Shown here piece after piece: positions 24,561-33,282 of a stretch of 64,000 bases of DNA. The notes below the pieces were generated by a model. The model was not told the DNA's origin. It made no database searches and saw only the letters and a list, made by a program, of their open reading frames with translations. The stretch's first letter is position 1; each line of letters opens with the position of its first letter. The translations under genes and the position numbers were made by a program. Source of the stretch: Zymobacter sp047495495 (GTDB lineage: Bacteria > Pseudomonadota > Gammaproteobacteria > Pseudomonadales > Halomonadaceae); the NCBI RefSeq assembly GCF_047495495.1, contig NZ_CP179930.1, positions 248,001 through 312,000 of the forward strand, given 5' to 3'.

Positions 24561-25136
24561 ATGACACAGCGCATCAGTGCTCATCAGCGGTTGTTGGAGG
24601 CCGCCTCCGAACTGTTCTATCGCAACGGCATCGCCGCGACGGGCATCGACGCTATCGTCAAGGAAGCGGGGGTTGCCAAGAAAAGTCTCTACAACAACTT
24701 CGCTTCCAAGCAGGCACTGGTCGAGGCTTACCTTGCTGAACGTCATAAGGAATGGCTGGCACTCTATGACGCGCGGATGCAGGGCGCACTGACGCCCAAA
24801 GATGCTGTTTTGGCGGTGTTTCTTGCCTATGAAGATCATGCGGCGCAGGCATATGGGCACGGTTTCCGTGGCTGTGGCCTGCTGAATGCCGCTGCTGAAC
24901 TACCCGCCGACAGTGCCGAACGTCGTGTGGTTCGCCAGCACAAGGAGCAGGTCGAGACGTTGCTGCGCCAGCATGTCGAAGCGTATCTGGATGGACGGCA
25001 CCAGCGGGCGGAAACCGTCGCACATTATCTAGCGTTTCTGCTGGAAGGTGCCATGGCGCGAGCAGGGCTAGAAGGCAACGGCGAGTGTCTGGTGCAGGCG
25101 AGGGCAATGGCGGCGCAGATGCTGGAGGCATTATGA
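24561..25136 (+). CDS. TetR-family transcriptional regulator
   Basis: 191-aa repressor. The N-terminal TetR helix-turn-helix includes LLEAASELFYRNGIAATGID, IVKEAGVAKKSLYNNFASK and QALVEAYL. The C-terminal ligand domain carries HGFRGCGLLNAAAELP and HYLAFLLEGAMARAG, typical of the subgroup that controls efflux or detoxification genes. A palindromic operator lies just upstream. Its stop overlaps the start of the next gene (ATGA), so the regulator and a DMT transporter form an operon. The effector is unknown. Confidence 0.88.
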   Translation: MTQRISAHQRLLEAASELFYRNGIAATGIDAIVKEAGVAKKSLYNNFASKQALVEAYLAERHKEWLALYDARMQGALTPKDAVLAVFLAYEDHAAQAYGHGFRGCGLLNAAAELPADSAERRVVRQHKEQVETLLRQHVEAYLDGRHQRAETVAHYLAFLLEGAMARAGLEGNGECLVQARAMAAQMLEAL

Positions 25137-26034
25137 GCAAGATGATGCAGGAGGCGTTGCCCGGCGTCCTGGCAGTATTCATCGCGGCCGTACTGTGGGG
25201 TACTACCGGAACGGCTGCGACGTTTTCGCAAGGTATCAGTCCTGTTGAAATAGGGGCCGTGTCGATGGGCGGGGCGGGCTGCTTCAAGCACTGCTGGCGC
25301 TGCGCAGCATTCGACGCTCATGGAGCATATTGTGTCAGCAGAGAGGCTACTTGCTGCTGGGTGCCATCGCCGTCTCGATCTACCCGCTGGCTTTTTACGC
25401 CTCCATGCACCTAGCAGGGGTCACGATTGGCACCGTCGTTTCTATCGGCTCTGCGCCGCTGCTTTCGGCGCTAATTGAATACTGTCTGGAGGGTTTGGGA
25501 TTAACGCGGCGCTGGTTGGCAGGGGCCACACTGGGCATTGTTGGTATTGCATTATTGTGTGCCACGGAAGCAGGCCACCACGCTGATGCCGGCAGCTCCA
25601 TGGCTGTCGTGCCCGGTGTATTACTCGGCGGCGTAGCGGGTCTCACTTATGCCCTGTATTCGTGGACGGCGCGACGCTTGATGCAGCGCAATGTACTGCC
25701 AAGTGCGGCCATGGGAGCCACCTTTGGGTTGGGTGGACTAGCGCTGATCGTGGTGTGGTGCTTCAGTGGCATGCACATCATAGCGACGTGGCAAAACGCC
25801 AGCGTCGGGCTTTACATGATGCTAGTGCCGATGTTTATCGGTTACCTGTGTTATGGCTATGGATTAGCAAGGATACCAGCAAGCTCGGCCACCACCATTA
25901 CACTGCTTGAGCCCGTCGTAGCGGCGCTGTTGGCAGTTGTGGTGGTGGGAGAGCGCTTGCCTGCACTTGGCTGGCTTGGCGTCGCGCTTATCATTGCGTG
26001 CTTGGTATGCATCGTATGGCCTAAAACGCGATAA
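25133..26034 (+). pseudogene. DMT/EamA family transporter, frameshifted
   Basis: Starts MSKMMQEALPGVLAVFIAAVLWGTT, a typical EamA first segment. The frame reads correctly to about 25276 and then continues as GLLQALLALRSIRRSW in the -1 frame, through eight or more membrane segments (AGVTIGTVVSIGSAPLLSALIE, TYALYSWTARRLMQ, SATTITLLEPVVAALLAVVVVGE). A one-base deletion in the G-rich stretch 25271-25278 (or a sequencing error) explains it. Without correction the product ends at 25414. The intact gene would be a ten-helix drug/metabolite exporter regulated by the TetR protein. Confidence 0.8.
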
Positions 26035-26137
26035 AAACATTGTATTGCAAAGGGTTATCTTAGAGCGTGCAAGCGAGTGCTCTTAAAGCTCGGTCTGTTT
26101 TCTTGAGGCGATTTCGCCGGGATAGGGGGGAGAAGTC

Positions 26138-26662
26138 ATGAAGATAAAATGGGGAGTGGTTTTCGTGCTGGGCATACTGTCCGTGCAGGCTCAGGCACAG
26201 TGGAAAACGCGCGTTGAGTCCGAGGCGTTTCCAAAGGCGACATACGCGATCATGACGGGAATGGATGGCAAGGATCGCGGCATAGAAATCGGCTGTGAGT
26301 CCGGCACCACGACGCTTTCGCTGCTCAAGCAGCAGAATGGCCAGTCCTACGGGCATGCGGAACAGGACTCGCGTGAGACCTACGCCATGCGGCTTACGAT
26401 CGGTAAGGAAACGCTGGAACTCGACTTCGCACTGGCCAACCAACGCAACGACGGCTATATCGCCTTCGAAGATCAGGACTACCTCACTACACAGCATGCG
26501 CTGTACCTGATTCGCAACGCGAAAGCGCCTATTGAGCTGGCCGTACAGAGCGATCTGGGCCCCGTGCGTGTGACCATACCTGCTGCTGGTGCCAGAAAGG
26601 CTGCCGATACGCTGAGCCGCGTGTGCCATGACGATCTGCGATACGGCGCCTGGAAGCCCTGA
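26138..26662 (+). CDS. Secreted protein of unknown function
   Basis: 174-aa protein with a Sec signal (VVFVLGILSVQAQA, cleavage near residue 21) and a beta-rich body containing two Cys (IGCESGTTTLS and SRVCHDDL) that could form a disulfide. GGGGGAGAAGTC before the ATG is a strong RBS. I do not recognise the family. It stands alone between the broken transporter gene and the ssrA terminator. Confidence 0.65.
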   Translation: MKIKWGVVFVLGILSVQAQAQWKTRVESEAFPKATYAIMTGMDGKDRGIEIGCESGTTTLSLLKQQNGQSYGHAEQDSRETYAMRLTIGKETLELDFALANQRNDGYIAFEDQDYLTTQHALYLIRNAKAPIELAVQSDLGPVRVTIPAAGARKAADTLSRVCHDDLRYGAWKP

Positions 26663-26717
26663 GGCGTATAAGCCTAGCGGTGCCGCGATGCGGTTCGCCC
26701 ATCAATACACATAAATG

Positions 26718-26748
26718 AAAAAAGCCGCCTCCTTTCGGAAGCGGCCTT
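26718..26748 (-). terminator. Intrinsic terminator of ssrA
   Basis: On the minus strand GCCGCTTCC, loop GAAA, GGAGGCGGC and then TTTTTT, ten bases after the tmRNA CCA end. Confidence 0.88.
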
Positions 26749-26757
26749 TTCGGGATT

Positions 26758-27138
26758 TGGTGGAGGCGGGGGGAGTTGAACCCCCGTCCGCCGGCACTCG
26801 TCTATCAGCTCTACATGCTTAGTTCCATCTTTTGGTTTAGCCATCTGAGCGCCGATGGGCAGGCTTTCAGACAGCGGTCCCTCGTAGATTTAACACACGA
26901 CGCGAGAGCTACGCCGTATGCGGTCCTGTCAATCGTGGCTCTCCCATTGGAAATGAACAGGCACATTCCCGCCGGGCCGAACAGGGTCTAACTGGTTTTA
27001 CGCAGCCAGAGCACCTTTCTGAGCATAAGTTTCGTCGTTTGCGACTATATCAATTGCAACGTTGGTATTTACGAGACACGTTACCATCTCGGCATGCACC
27101 TCAAGATCTGCAACCGGCGTCGAATCCATAACGCCCCC
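26758..27138 (-). ncRNA. ssrA: tmRNA (transfer-messenger RNA)
   Basis: 381-nt tmRNA. The 5' end GGGGGCGTTATGGATTCGACG matches the tmRNA consensus, and the 3' end GTTCAACTCCCCCCGCCTCCACCA gives the alanine-tRNA-like T arm and encoded CCA. The tag frame is visible near 27000-27045 and reads ANDETYAQKGALAA then TAA, with the usual ALAA degron. Pseudoknot sequences lie between. With SmpB it frees stalled ribosomes and marks nascent proteins for ClpXP and other proteases. It lies 101 bases downstream of smpB on the same strand and ends in a strong terminator. Confidence 0.96.
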
Positions 27139-27239
27139 GTAACAGATGAAGTGTTCCAGCCAGTGTGCCGAAGGTATCTTCAGTACACGCTTGCCGGACT
27201 CCATACAATAGGGGTTGCGTTGCCGAATTTCAAGCAGAT

Positions 27240-27719
27240 TCAGTTCTGCGACCGCATGATTCGGCCTTTTTGGCGTTCCCAATCGCGATTCTTCTCGTCT
27301 GCGCGCTTATCGTGCAGCTTTTTACCGACAACGAGAGCGATCTCGCACTTCACCAAGTGCCCTTTCCAGTACAGGCGCAGAGGAACACAGGTGTGGCCCT
27401 TGTCCTGAGTTTTGGAGAAGATGCGGGCGATTTCCTTCTTGTGCATCAGAAGCTTGCGCGTCCGGTCGGGTTCCACGACCGTATGCGTGCTGGCGGTGCT
27501 GAGCGGAGTGAAATGCGACCCCAGCAGCCACGCCTGCCCGTTGCGGATGTGGATGTAGGTGTCCGTGAGCTGGCCCTTGCCCGCGCGCAGGCTCTTGACT
27601 TCCCAACCGGCCAGTTCGAGTCCTGCCTCGAACGTTTCTTCGATGTGGTATTCGTGGCGTGCCTTGCGGTTCTGTGCGATCAGATTGCCGCCGGGCGCTG
27701 CCTTTTTCTTTTTGCCCAT
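27240..27719 (-). CDS. smpB: SsrA-binding protein SmpB
   Basis: 159-aa tmRNA-binding protein. Family motifs are NRKARHEYHIEETFEAGLEL, GWEVKSLRAGKGQLTDTY, WLLGSHFTPL, RKLLMHKKEI and LRLYWKGHLVKCEIALV, with a basic C-terminal tail (KRADEKNRDWERQKGRIM) that probes the mRNA channel of stalled ribosomes. The ATG at 27719 follows AGGAACCATTT; an upstream in-frame start adds 17 residues not seen in the family. It is paired with its RNA partner ssrA immediately downstream. Confidence 0.96.
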   Translation of the reverse strand: MGKKKKAAPGGNLIAQNRKARHEYHIEETFEAGLELAGWEVKSLRAGKGQLTDTYIHIRNGQAWLLGSHFTPLSTASTHTVVEPDRTRKLLMHKKEIARIFSKTQDKGHTCVPLRLYWKGHLVKCEIALVVGKKLHDKRADEKNRDWERQKGRIMRSQN

Positions 27720-27885
27720 AAATGGTTCCTGTCTAAAGAAGTGACCACTCCTGTGATGGGGGTAGGTCATGCTATCATCAAGCGTAATAGATAACGCTGG
27801 AAACGGCTTGGCCTCGCTTGAGGCTCATACCGTATAGAACCGAGATGATACGCGGTTTGCGAGTCATCGTCAGGAGAAGAGGCGC

Positions 27886-28317
27886 ATGCCTGTAGTCGAC
27901 AAAACCGCCTTTGTACGGCATTCCTGCCAGAAGATGTTCGATCTGGTCAATGATTTTGAAAGCTACCCTCAGTTTCTGCCCGGCTGCAAAGCGGCCCGCG
28001 TGCTCGAGCAGGGTGACGACTTCATCGTGGGAGAGATCACGCTGGGGAAAGGAGGTATCACTCAGGCCGTCGCGACGCGCAATCAGCTGACAGCACCTGA
28101 ACGGATAGACCTTTCGCTGGTGAAAGGGCCATTTCGCTCGTTTTCGGGCTACTGGTCGTTCACTCCCGAGGCAGAAGGCTGTCGCGTACACCTGCATATC
28201 GAATTCACTTTCGGCAACATGCTGCTGGGCATGGCGTTCGGGCAGTTGTTTAGTCAGGCGGCGGCGCAGCAAGTGGTCAGCTTCACGCAGCGTGCCGACC
28301 AGCTGTACGGGGCATGA
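27886..28317 (+). CDS. ratA: RatA/YfjG family START-domain protein
   Basis: 143-aa SRPBCC (START-like) protein. Diagnostic segments are MFDLVNDFESYPQFLPGCKAA, GEITLGKGGITQAVATRN, LVKGPFRSFSGYWSF and IEFTFGNMLLGMAFG. The family is related to coenzyme-Q-binding Coq10; E. coli RatA was reported to bind 50S subunits. Which role holds here is unclear. It overlaps ratB by four bases (ATGA), and is divergent from smpB, the same neighbourhood as in E. coli (ssrA/smpB/ratA/ratB/bamE). Confidence 0.92.
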   Translation: MPVVDKTAFVRHSCQKMFDLVNDFESYPQFLPGCKAARVLEQGDDFIVGEITLGKGGITQAVATRNQLTAPERIDLSLVKGPFRSFSGYWSFTPEAEGCRVHLHIEFTFGNMLLGMAFGQLFSQAAAQQVVSFTQRADQLYGA

Positions 28318-28646
28318 CGATGCGCACTGCTGAGCCCACATCGCCAATGCTGGCGATCGAAGTGGCCTATGCTTCGGAAACGGAACAGGTGTTGCTGCGC
28401 TGCGAGGTGCCGGTCGGCACAACCGTGCGCCAGGCTTTCGTGCAGTCGGGCATCGACTGCCATATAGCGGCCCTGACCCTTGATGAGTTGGCTTCCGTGC
28501 CCTTAGGCATATTCTCTCGTCCAGTGCGTGATCCGGATGCGCAGCAAGTACAGCACGGCGATCGCATTGAGGGTTATCGTCCCATCAAGTGCGATCCCAA
28601 GCAGATGCGACGTATGCGTGCGGCACAGCGGCCCCTGCGGCAGTAG
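28314..28646 (+). CDS. ratB: RnfH/RatB family ubiquitin-fold protein
   Basis: 110-aa small beta-grasp protein. IEVAYASETEQVLL, GTTVRQAFVQSGI, LGIFSRPVRDP and GDRIEGYRPIKCDPKQMRR(M)R mark the RnfH family; the Lys/Arg-rich tail is usual. Function is not established. Translation is coupled to ratA by the ATGA overlap. Confidence 0.9.
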   Translation: MTMRTAEPTSPMLAIEVAYASETEQVLLRCEVPVGTTVRQAFVQSGIDCHIAALTLDELASVPLGIFSRPVRDPDAQQVQHGDRIEGYRPIKCDPKQMRRMRAAQRPLRQ

Positions 28647-28769
28647 CGCATGGCATGATGCGGTTTTGATTGACGGTGCGGTATAACCGATTATCGTTAT
28701 AGGAAAAGCCGTATCATCACGGTCAGACAGCGACGAATCAGGTAATCGTGGCGGGAGGCTGGCAGAATG

Positions 28770-28806
28770 AAGGCTGTCTGCCGAACGTGTCCGTGCAGAC
28801 AGCCTT
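28770..28806 (-). terminator. Terminator of bamE
   Basis: Perfect 12-bp stem AAGGCTGTCTGC / GCAGACAGCCTT with a 13-base loop, directly after the bamE stop and also behind ratB. It may act for both convergent transcripts. Confidence 0.7.
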
Positions 28807-28812
28807 TGGCGA

Positions 28813-29208
28813 TCAATCGCTGATCTGGGGAGTGACGCTGGTGCTTTCCGTAGCGGCAGGCCGCTCGTTGACCGTGATGGTGCTGTTGTCGACGCCTTCC
28901 TTATCGATAGCGCTGATAAGGCCGTTATGGAACGTGATGCTGACGCGGCGAGAAACAACTTTGCCGTCAGCCTTGTGTACCTGATAGATGTAGTCCCATT
29001 CGTTGGCATCGAACGCGTTGTCCAACAAGGGATTGCCCATGACGTAGACGACCTGCTCGCGGGTCATGCCCACTTTGAGCTGGGACACCATGGACTCAGA
29101 TACCAGGTTGCCCTGCGGGATATCACGCTTGTAGACGCTGAAGAAGCTGCAGCCAGCGAGAAGCCCCAGCAGGCAGCCCATTACTACGATCCTGATCGAG
29201 TTTTGCAT
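28813..29208 (-). CDS. bamE: Outer-membrane assembly lipoprotein BamE
   Basis: 131-aa lipoprotein with lipobox LLAGC (Cys20). The SmpA/OmlA domain shows YKRDIPQGNLVSESMVSQLKVGM, REQVVYVMGNPLLDNAF, EWDYIYQVHKADG and RRVSITFHNGLISAID. It is a small partner of the BAM complex that folds beta-barrel proteins into the outer membrane. The C-terminal ~25 residues (Thr/Ser-rich) extend beyond the E. coli protein. It is divergent from fur across 74 bases, a conserved pairing. Confidence 0.95.
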   Translation of the reverse strand: MQNSIRIVVMGCLLGLLAGCSFFSVYKRDIPQGNLVSESMVSQLKVGMTREQVVYVMGNPLLDNAFDANEWDYIYQVHKADGKVVSRRVSITFHNGLISAIDKEGVDNSTITVNERPAATESTSVTPQISD

Positions 29209-29282
29209 TTGATTTCGACTTTCCCTATCGTTTGCCTAGCTTGATCATACCCGATACCAAGAGTGACTGCGAAGGTCAACCC

Positions 29283-29747
29283 ATGTCCGACAAGAATCAT
29301 GAACTGCGCCAGGCTGGCCTGAAGGTAACGCTCCCGCGTCTTAAAATCCTTCAGATTCTCGAAGCTACGCGAGAAGAAGAAGAGCTGCACCTGAGCGCAG
29401 AAGACGTTTACAAGGCACTGCTGGATGCCGGTGAAGATGTAGGGCTTGCCACGGTCTACCGTGTGCTGACTCAGTTCGAAGCCGCCGGTTTGGTTGTGCG
29501 CCACAATTTCGATGGTGGGCACGCTGTCTTCGAAATGTCGCCCGAAGACCATCACGACCATATGCTGTGTCTTGAAAGCGGCGAGGTCATCGAGTTTTTC
29601 GATCCTGAAATCGAGCGCCGTCAACGTGAACTGGCCGAAGAGCGTGGCTACGAACTGGTCGACCATGCGCTGGTGCTGTACGTTCGCCCGAGAGGCTCCA
29701 AGGTAACGCGAAAGTCTTCTCTCCGTCGAACACCGACGTCTTCCTGA
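29283..29747 (+). CDS. fur: Ferric uptake regulator Fur
   Basis: 154-aa iron-responsive repressor. The winged helix is residues 1-80 (QAGLKVTLPRLKILQIL, LATVYRVLTQFEAAGLV), with metal ligands in HHDH (90-93) and the C-terminal dimer domain ELVDHALVLYVR. The E. coli structural-Zn CxxC near residue 93 is not conserved: only Cys96 remains (MLCLESG), as in pseudomonad Fur proteins. A basic tail of about 17 residues (GSKVTRKSSLRRTPTSS) extends past the usual end. The ATG at 29283 has GAAGGTC upstream; the longer frame from 29232 has no RBS. Divergent from bamE. Confidence 0.95.
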   Translation: MSDKNHELRQAGLKVTLPRLKILQILEATREEEELHLSAEDVYKALLDAGEDVGLATVYRVLTQFEAAGLVVRHNFDGGHAVFEMSPEDHHDHMLCLESGEVIEFFDPEIERRQRELAEERGYELVDHALVLYVRPRGSKVTRKSSLRRTPTSS

Positions 29748-29947
29748 TCCCATCTACGATCTGCACGCACGTGCGGAAGCGTTCTAAACGATTCTCTGCT
29801 CAGCCGAGCTGCCCTTGCCGGACGGTCGGTGTCGCTGTACGTATCCATAATGCGTTGATATACATGGCATCCCATGGCTGAGCTAGAATTTTACTAAACA
29901 GTAACTTTGTGGTCGAGCCGTATCGACGTTCTTGTTAAGGATAAAGT

Positions 29948-30265
29948 ATGAAAGCCGTGCTGCTGTATGTCGTGACGGCGCTTGCCGAGATCGTGGGATG
30001 CTATCTGCCAGCGCTGTGGTTAAAACAGCACGGCTCTCCTTGGTTGCTGGTGCCGGCGGCAGCGAGTCTGTCACTGTTCGCATGGTTGCTGACGTTGCAC
30101 GATGCAGCCTCCGGGCGCGTCTATGCCGCTTATGGCGGGGTCTATATCGGGGTGGCGCTGTTATGGCTGTGGGGCGTGGACGGCATCCGGCCCAGTGTGT
30201 GGGATATCGCAGGGGTTTTAGTGGCGCTGGCGGGAATGGGCATCATTGTCTGTCAGCCGCGCTGA
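29948..30265 (+). CDS. ynfA: YnfA family (UPF0060) membrane protein
   Basis: 105-aa protein with four membrane segments; E. coli YnfA has 108 aa. Matches include ATALAEIVGCYLPALWLK-type first helix, SLSLFAWLLTLH, AASGRVYAAYGGVYI and a last helix VLVALAGMGIIV. The fold resembles small multidrug resistance transporters and efflux has been suggested for some members, but the function is not settled. AAGGATAA lies before the ATG. Monocistronic. Confidence 0.9.
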   Translation: MKAVLLYVVTALAEIVGCYLPALWLKQHGSPWLLVPAAASLSLFAWLLTLHDAASGRVYAAYGGVYIGVALLWLWGVDGIRPSVWDIAGVLVALAGMGIIVCQPR

Positions 30266-30381
30266 TTCTACGGCTAGGGCGACGTTCCTACGGCGGTGCA
30301 TGCACGGTAGATGATCGGCGCCCTTCCTCAACGTTATGGGCGAGATTAGTAGTGCGATCAGCGCGATCACTAGAAGAAAAG

Positions 30382-30412
30382 AACGGGCAGCTACACGACG
30401 TAGCTGCCCGTT
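30382..30412 (-). terminator. Intrinsic terminator of recN
   Basis: Perfect 13-bp stem AACGGGCAGCTAC / GTAGCTGCCCGTT with a five-base loop, followed on the minus strand by CTTTTCTTC. Confidence 0.8.
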
Positions 30413-30497
30413 TGCGCATAGAGCGAGGGCTTTTGCGCAAGGGGAACCCTCACCCATAGGGTGTTAGGTGAGGCTGACATCAAGGATGGGGTCGGTG

Positions 30498-32174
30498 TTA
30501 CTGGGCCTGCTTCTGCTGGCCGCTGTGGAGCATCTCGCGCGCGTGCGCCAGCGTGTGCTCTGAAAGGTGAATGCCTCCAAGCATGCGTGCCAGCTCTTGA
30601 ATACGGCCGCTTTCGTCGAGGCGAGCCATGTGCGTACGCGTCGTGTTGCGGTTGCTGTGCTTCTCAATATGCAGGTGCTGATGCGCTTGAGCGGCCACCT
30701 GAGGCAGGTGGGTCACGCAGAAGATCTGGCCGTTATGGCTCAGCTGGCGCAGTAGCTGACCGACAATCTCAGCCGTCGCGCCAGAAATACCCACATCTAC
30801 TTCATCGAATACCAGAGTTGGCATCGTGCTGTGCTGCGCGGCGACTACCTGAATGGCCAAACTGATGCGCGACAGCTCACCGCCCGAGGCGACGCGAGCC
30901 AGTGGCCGAGTCGGTTGGCCGGGGTTGGCACTGATCAGGAACTGGACGTGATCCAGTCCGTCGGCCTGTGCGATTTCCAGCGGGGTGACGCTGACCTCGA
31001 ACGTGGCCTTGTCCATGCCGAGAAACGCCAGTTGTTGCTGCACTTCGCGGCTGAAGGCTGGGGCATGGCGCTGACGCTGGTGGGACAGAGACCGTGCGAG
31101 CTGGCGCCACTGATCTTGCATATCCTGCGTGCGCTGCGTCAGTTGTTCGATATCGTCATCGCCGCCTTCCAGTTCGCTGAGTTCGTGTTGCAGGCGACGG
31201 TGCAGGGCGGAGACTTCATCCGGCATGACATGGTGCTTGCGGGCGATGCGGTAGACGTCGCTCAGCCGCTCATCGACGATCTGCAGTCGAGAAGGGTCAA
31301 GCTCAACATTGCTGGCATGATGATCCAGTTCGCTCTGCGCTTCTTCAAGCTGAATGCGCGCCTCTTCGAGCATGGTCAGAGTGTTGGCCAATGCTGCGGC
31401 ATCGTGCTCAGGCAGTTCTGCCAGACAGGCCAGCGCCTGATTAAGGCGTGGCAGTGCGCCACTATTGTCGTCCGTGCATAGGCGACTGGCAGCTTCGATC
31501 TGAGCCAGTGTTTGCTCGGCGTGCGCAAGGCGGGCCTGTTCGGCTTCCAGTGCGTCCAGTTCGTCGTCCTGCAGCGCTAACGTGTCTAGCTCTTCTACCT
31601 GATAACGCAGCAGTTGGCGGCGGGCCTGCAGGGCATCACCGTCGTCTTGTAGCTGGCGCAGCCGTTTCCGCAGCCGCTGCCATTCCTTCCAGGCCTCGCG
31701 TACCTGCGTGAGTTGTTCATCGGTACCCGCGAATTCATCTAGCAGCTTGAGGTGGTGTGAGGCGTGTAGAAGCGACTGTTGGGCGTGCTGGGCGTGAATA
31801 TCGATCAGCATGCCGCCGAGCGCTTTCATGTCAGCCAGCGTACACGGTGTACCGTTAATCCAGGCACGCGTGCGCCCTTGGATAGAAATCACGCGGCGCA
31901 GCAGGCACTCGTCGGTGCCCAGCTCTCGGGCATTGAGCCACGCCTTGGCATCGGGCAGCCGTGCAATATCGAAACGTGCGGTAAGCTCCGCGCGCTCCTT
32001 GCCGGCGCGAACGCTGCTGGCATCGGCGCGAGCGCCCAGACAGAGAGACAGGGCATCCAGCAGAATGGACTTCCCAGCCCCCGTTTCGCCCGTGATGGCC
32101 GTCATGCCCGAGGCAAAATCCAGCTCGAGGTGGTCGACGATGGCGAAGTTATGAATGGTCAGCTGCGTCAGCAT
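30498..32174 (-). CDS. recN: DNA repair protein RecN
   Basis: 558-aa SMC-like ATPase. Walker A GETGAGKS is at residues 29-36, then a long coiled coil (DELDALEAEQARLAHAEQTL onward). The ABC signature is ARVASGGELSRISLA and Walker B is PTLVFDEVDVGISG, with the C-terminal VTHLPQVAAQAHQH. It is a cytoplasmic protein that holds broken ends during double-strand-break repair. GGGAG precedes the ATG at 32174. A LexA-like box about 130 bases upstream places it in the SOS regulon. Divergent from grpE. Confidence 0.95.
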   Translation of the reverse strand: MLTQLTIHNFAIVDHLELDFASGMTAITGETGAGKSILLDALSLCLGARADASSVRAGKERAELTARFDIARLPDAKAWLNARELGTDECLLRRVISIQGRTRAWINGTPCTLADMKALGGMLIDIHAQHAQQSLLHASHHLKLLDEFAGTDEQLTQVREAWKEWQRLRKRLRQLQDDGDALQARRQLLRYQVEELDTLALQDDELDALEAEQARLAHAEQTLAQIEAASRLCTDDNSGALPRLNQALACLAELPEHDAAALANTLTMLEEARIQLEEAQSELDHHASNVELDPSRLQIVDERLSDVYRIARKHHVMPDEVSALHRRLQHELSELEGGDDDIEQLTQRTQDMQDQWRQLARSLSHQRQRHAPAFSREVQQQLAFLGMDKATFEVSVTPLEIAQADGLDHVQFLISANPGQPTRPLARVASGGELSRISLAIQVVAAQHSTMPTLVFDEVDVGISGATAEIVGQLLRQLSHNGQIFCVTHLPQVAAQAHQHLHIEKHSNRNTTRTHMARLDESGRIQELARMLGGIHLSEHTLAHAREMLHSGQQKQAQ

Positions 32175-32302
32175 AGGGCTCTCCCGACGAGGCAGTGGTG
32201 ATCGTGACACGCACCCCGCGGTGGCCGACGGCCTATCCGTGCTGGGGCGGGGCATCTGTCTGTGTAGGCAGGTGCCGTGGCATGAACTGTATCGACCACC
32301 AT

Positions 32303-32322
32303 TATTGTATCTTTATACAGTA
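32303..32322 (-). promoter_or_regulatory. LexA box upstream of recN
   Basis: Minus-strand TACTGTATAAAGATACAATA matches the SOS consensus in 17 of 20 positions (CTG-N10-CAA instead of CAG). A weaker half-site CTGTATCGAC follows closer to recN at about 32287. Confidence 0.8.
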
Positions 32323-32352
32323 TTTTCCAGTGCCTTCTGTTGCTTTTATTGA

Positions 32353-32381
32353 CTTGAGATTGAAGAGCGCTGCCCTCATTT
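32353..32381 (+). promoter_or_regulatory. Heat-shock (sigma-32) promoter of grpE
   Basis: CTTGAGA, 14 bases, CCTCATTT; compared with CTTGAAA-N13-15-CCCCATNT, one mismatch in each element. The grpE ATG lies about 105 bases downstream. Confidence 0.75.
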
Positions 32382-32494
32382 ATGGGCCAAGATGGAAGTG
32401 TTCATCACTTTCCTTTCATTCGTACCTTTGGGATGGGCATCCACCGCAGCGACCGGCGGGGCTGGATTGTCCTCCTGCAGTCAGGAGTAGGCTC

Positions 32495-33073
32495 ATGTCT
32501 CGTGATTCCAATACCGAGAACGAACAGGAACGCAACGAAGTCCCGGCAGAGGACACCGTAGAGCAGGCCCAGCCCGCTGACGCCGCGGATACGGAACAGG
32601 CTGATTCACCGGAAGCACGCATTGCGGCACTGGAAGAAGAAGTCAGTAAGGCCAAGGATCAGGCACTGCGCGCTGCGGCCGATGCCCAGAATGCGCGTCG
32701 TCGTGCCGAGCAGGATGCCGAAAAAGCACGCAAGTTCGCACTGGAGCGTTTCGTCAAGGAACTGCTGCCGGTCGTCGATAGCCTTGAAAAGGCACTGGAA
32801 AGCCTCCAGAACGACGAAGGTGCTAGCGTGCATCGCGAAGGGTTGGAAATGACGCTCAAGATGCAGCACTCCGCGCTTGAGAAGTTCGGCGTCAAGCAGC
32901 TTGAACCGCAGGGCGAACCGTTCGACCCGCAGTATCACGAAGCCATGACCATGGTGCCGAATCCGGCTATGGAGCCGAACACCGTCATGGATGTGCTGCA
33001 GAAGGGTTACACCCTTAACGATCGCCTGGTACGTCCGGCGATGGTCGTCGTCAGCAAGGGCGTCGACGCCTGA
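32495..33073 (+). CDS. grpE: Nucleotide exchange factor GrpE
   Basis: 192-aa DnaK co-chaperone. An acidic disordered N-terminus is followed by a long coiled coil (ALEEEVSKAKDQALRAAAD) and the beta-wing with YHEAMTMVPNPAMEPNTVMDVLQKGY and VRPAMVVVSKG. It dimerises and drives ADP release from DnaK. The ATG at 32495 follows TCAGGAGTAGGC; longer frames from 32195 contradict the sigma-32 promoter position. Upstream of dnaK in the usual order. Confidence 0.96.
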   Translation: MSRDSNTENEQERNEVPAEDTVEQAQPADAADTEQADSPEARIAALEEEVSKAKDQALRAAADAQNARRRAEQDAEKARKFALERFVKELLPVVDSLEKALESLQNDEGASVHREGLEMTLKMQHSALEKFGVKQLEPQGEPFDPQYHEAMTMVPNPAMEPNTVMDVLQKGYTLNDRLVRPAMVVVSKGVDA

Positions 33074-33141
33074 GATGACGGGGAGGGTCGGTGTGATCGG
33101 CAGAATCAGAATGGTTGACAGCACTTTTTGACAGGTTGTCC

Positions 33142-33170
33142 CTTGAAAGCCAACCGACCGCCCTTATATA
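33142..33170 (+). promoter_or_regulatory. Heat-shock (sigma-32) promoter of dnaK
   Basis: CTTGAAA (perfect -35; shown from 33142), 13 bases, CCTTATATA. It lies 113 bases before the dnaK ATG and gives dnaK its own heat-shock start in addition to readthrough from grpE. Confidence 0.8.
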
Positions 33171-33282
33171 GAAAGACAACAGAACATGATCGCCGGTACG
33201 AAGCCTTCGATCGGCGCGATCCACGGATATCGAATGGCCTACGCTAAGTAGGTTCATTCAAGAGAATCGAGAGGTAATACTC

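Noticed and set aside
26776..27282. Small ORFs within the ssrA locus
   Set aside because: They lie inside the tmRNA; the only real frame there is the short tag frame.
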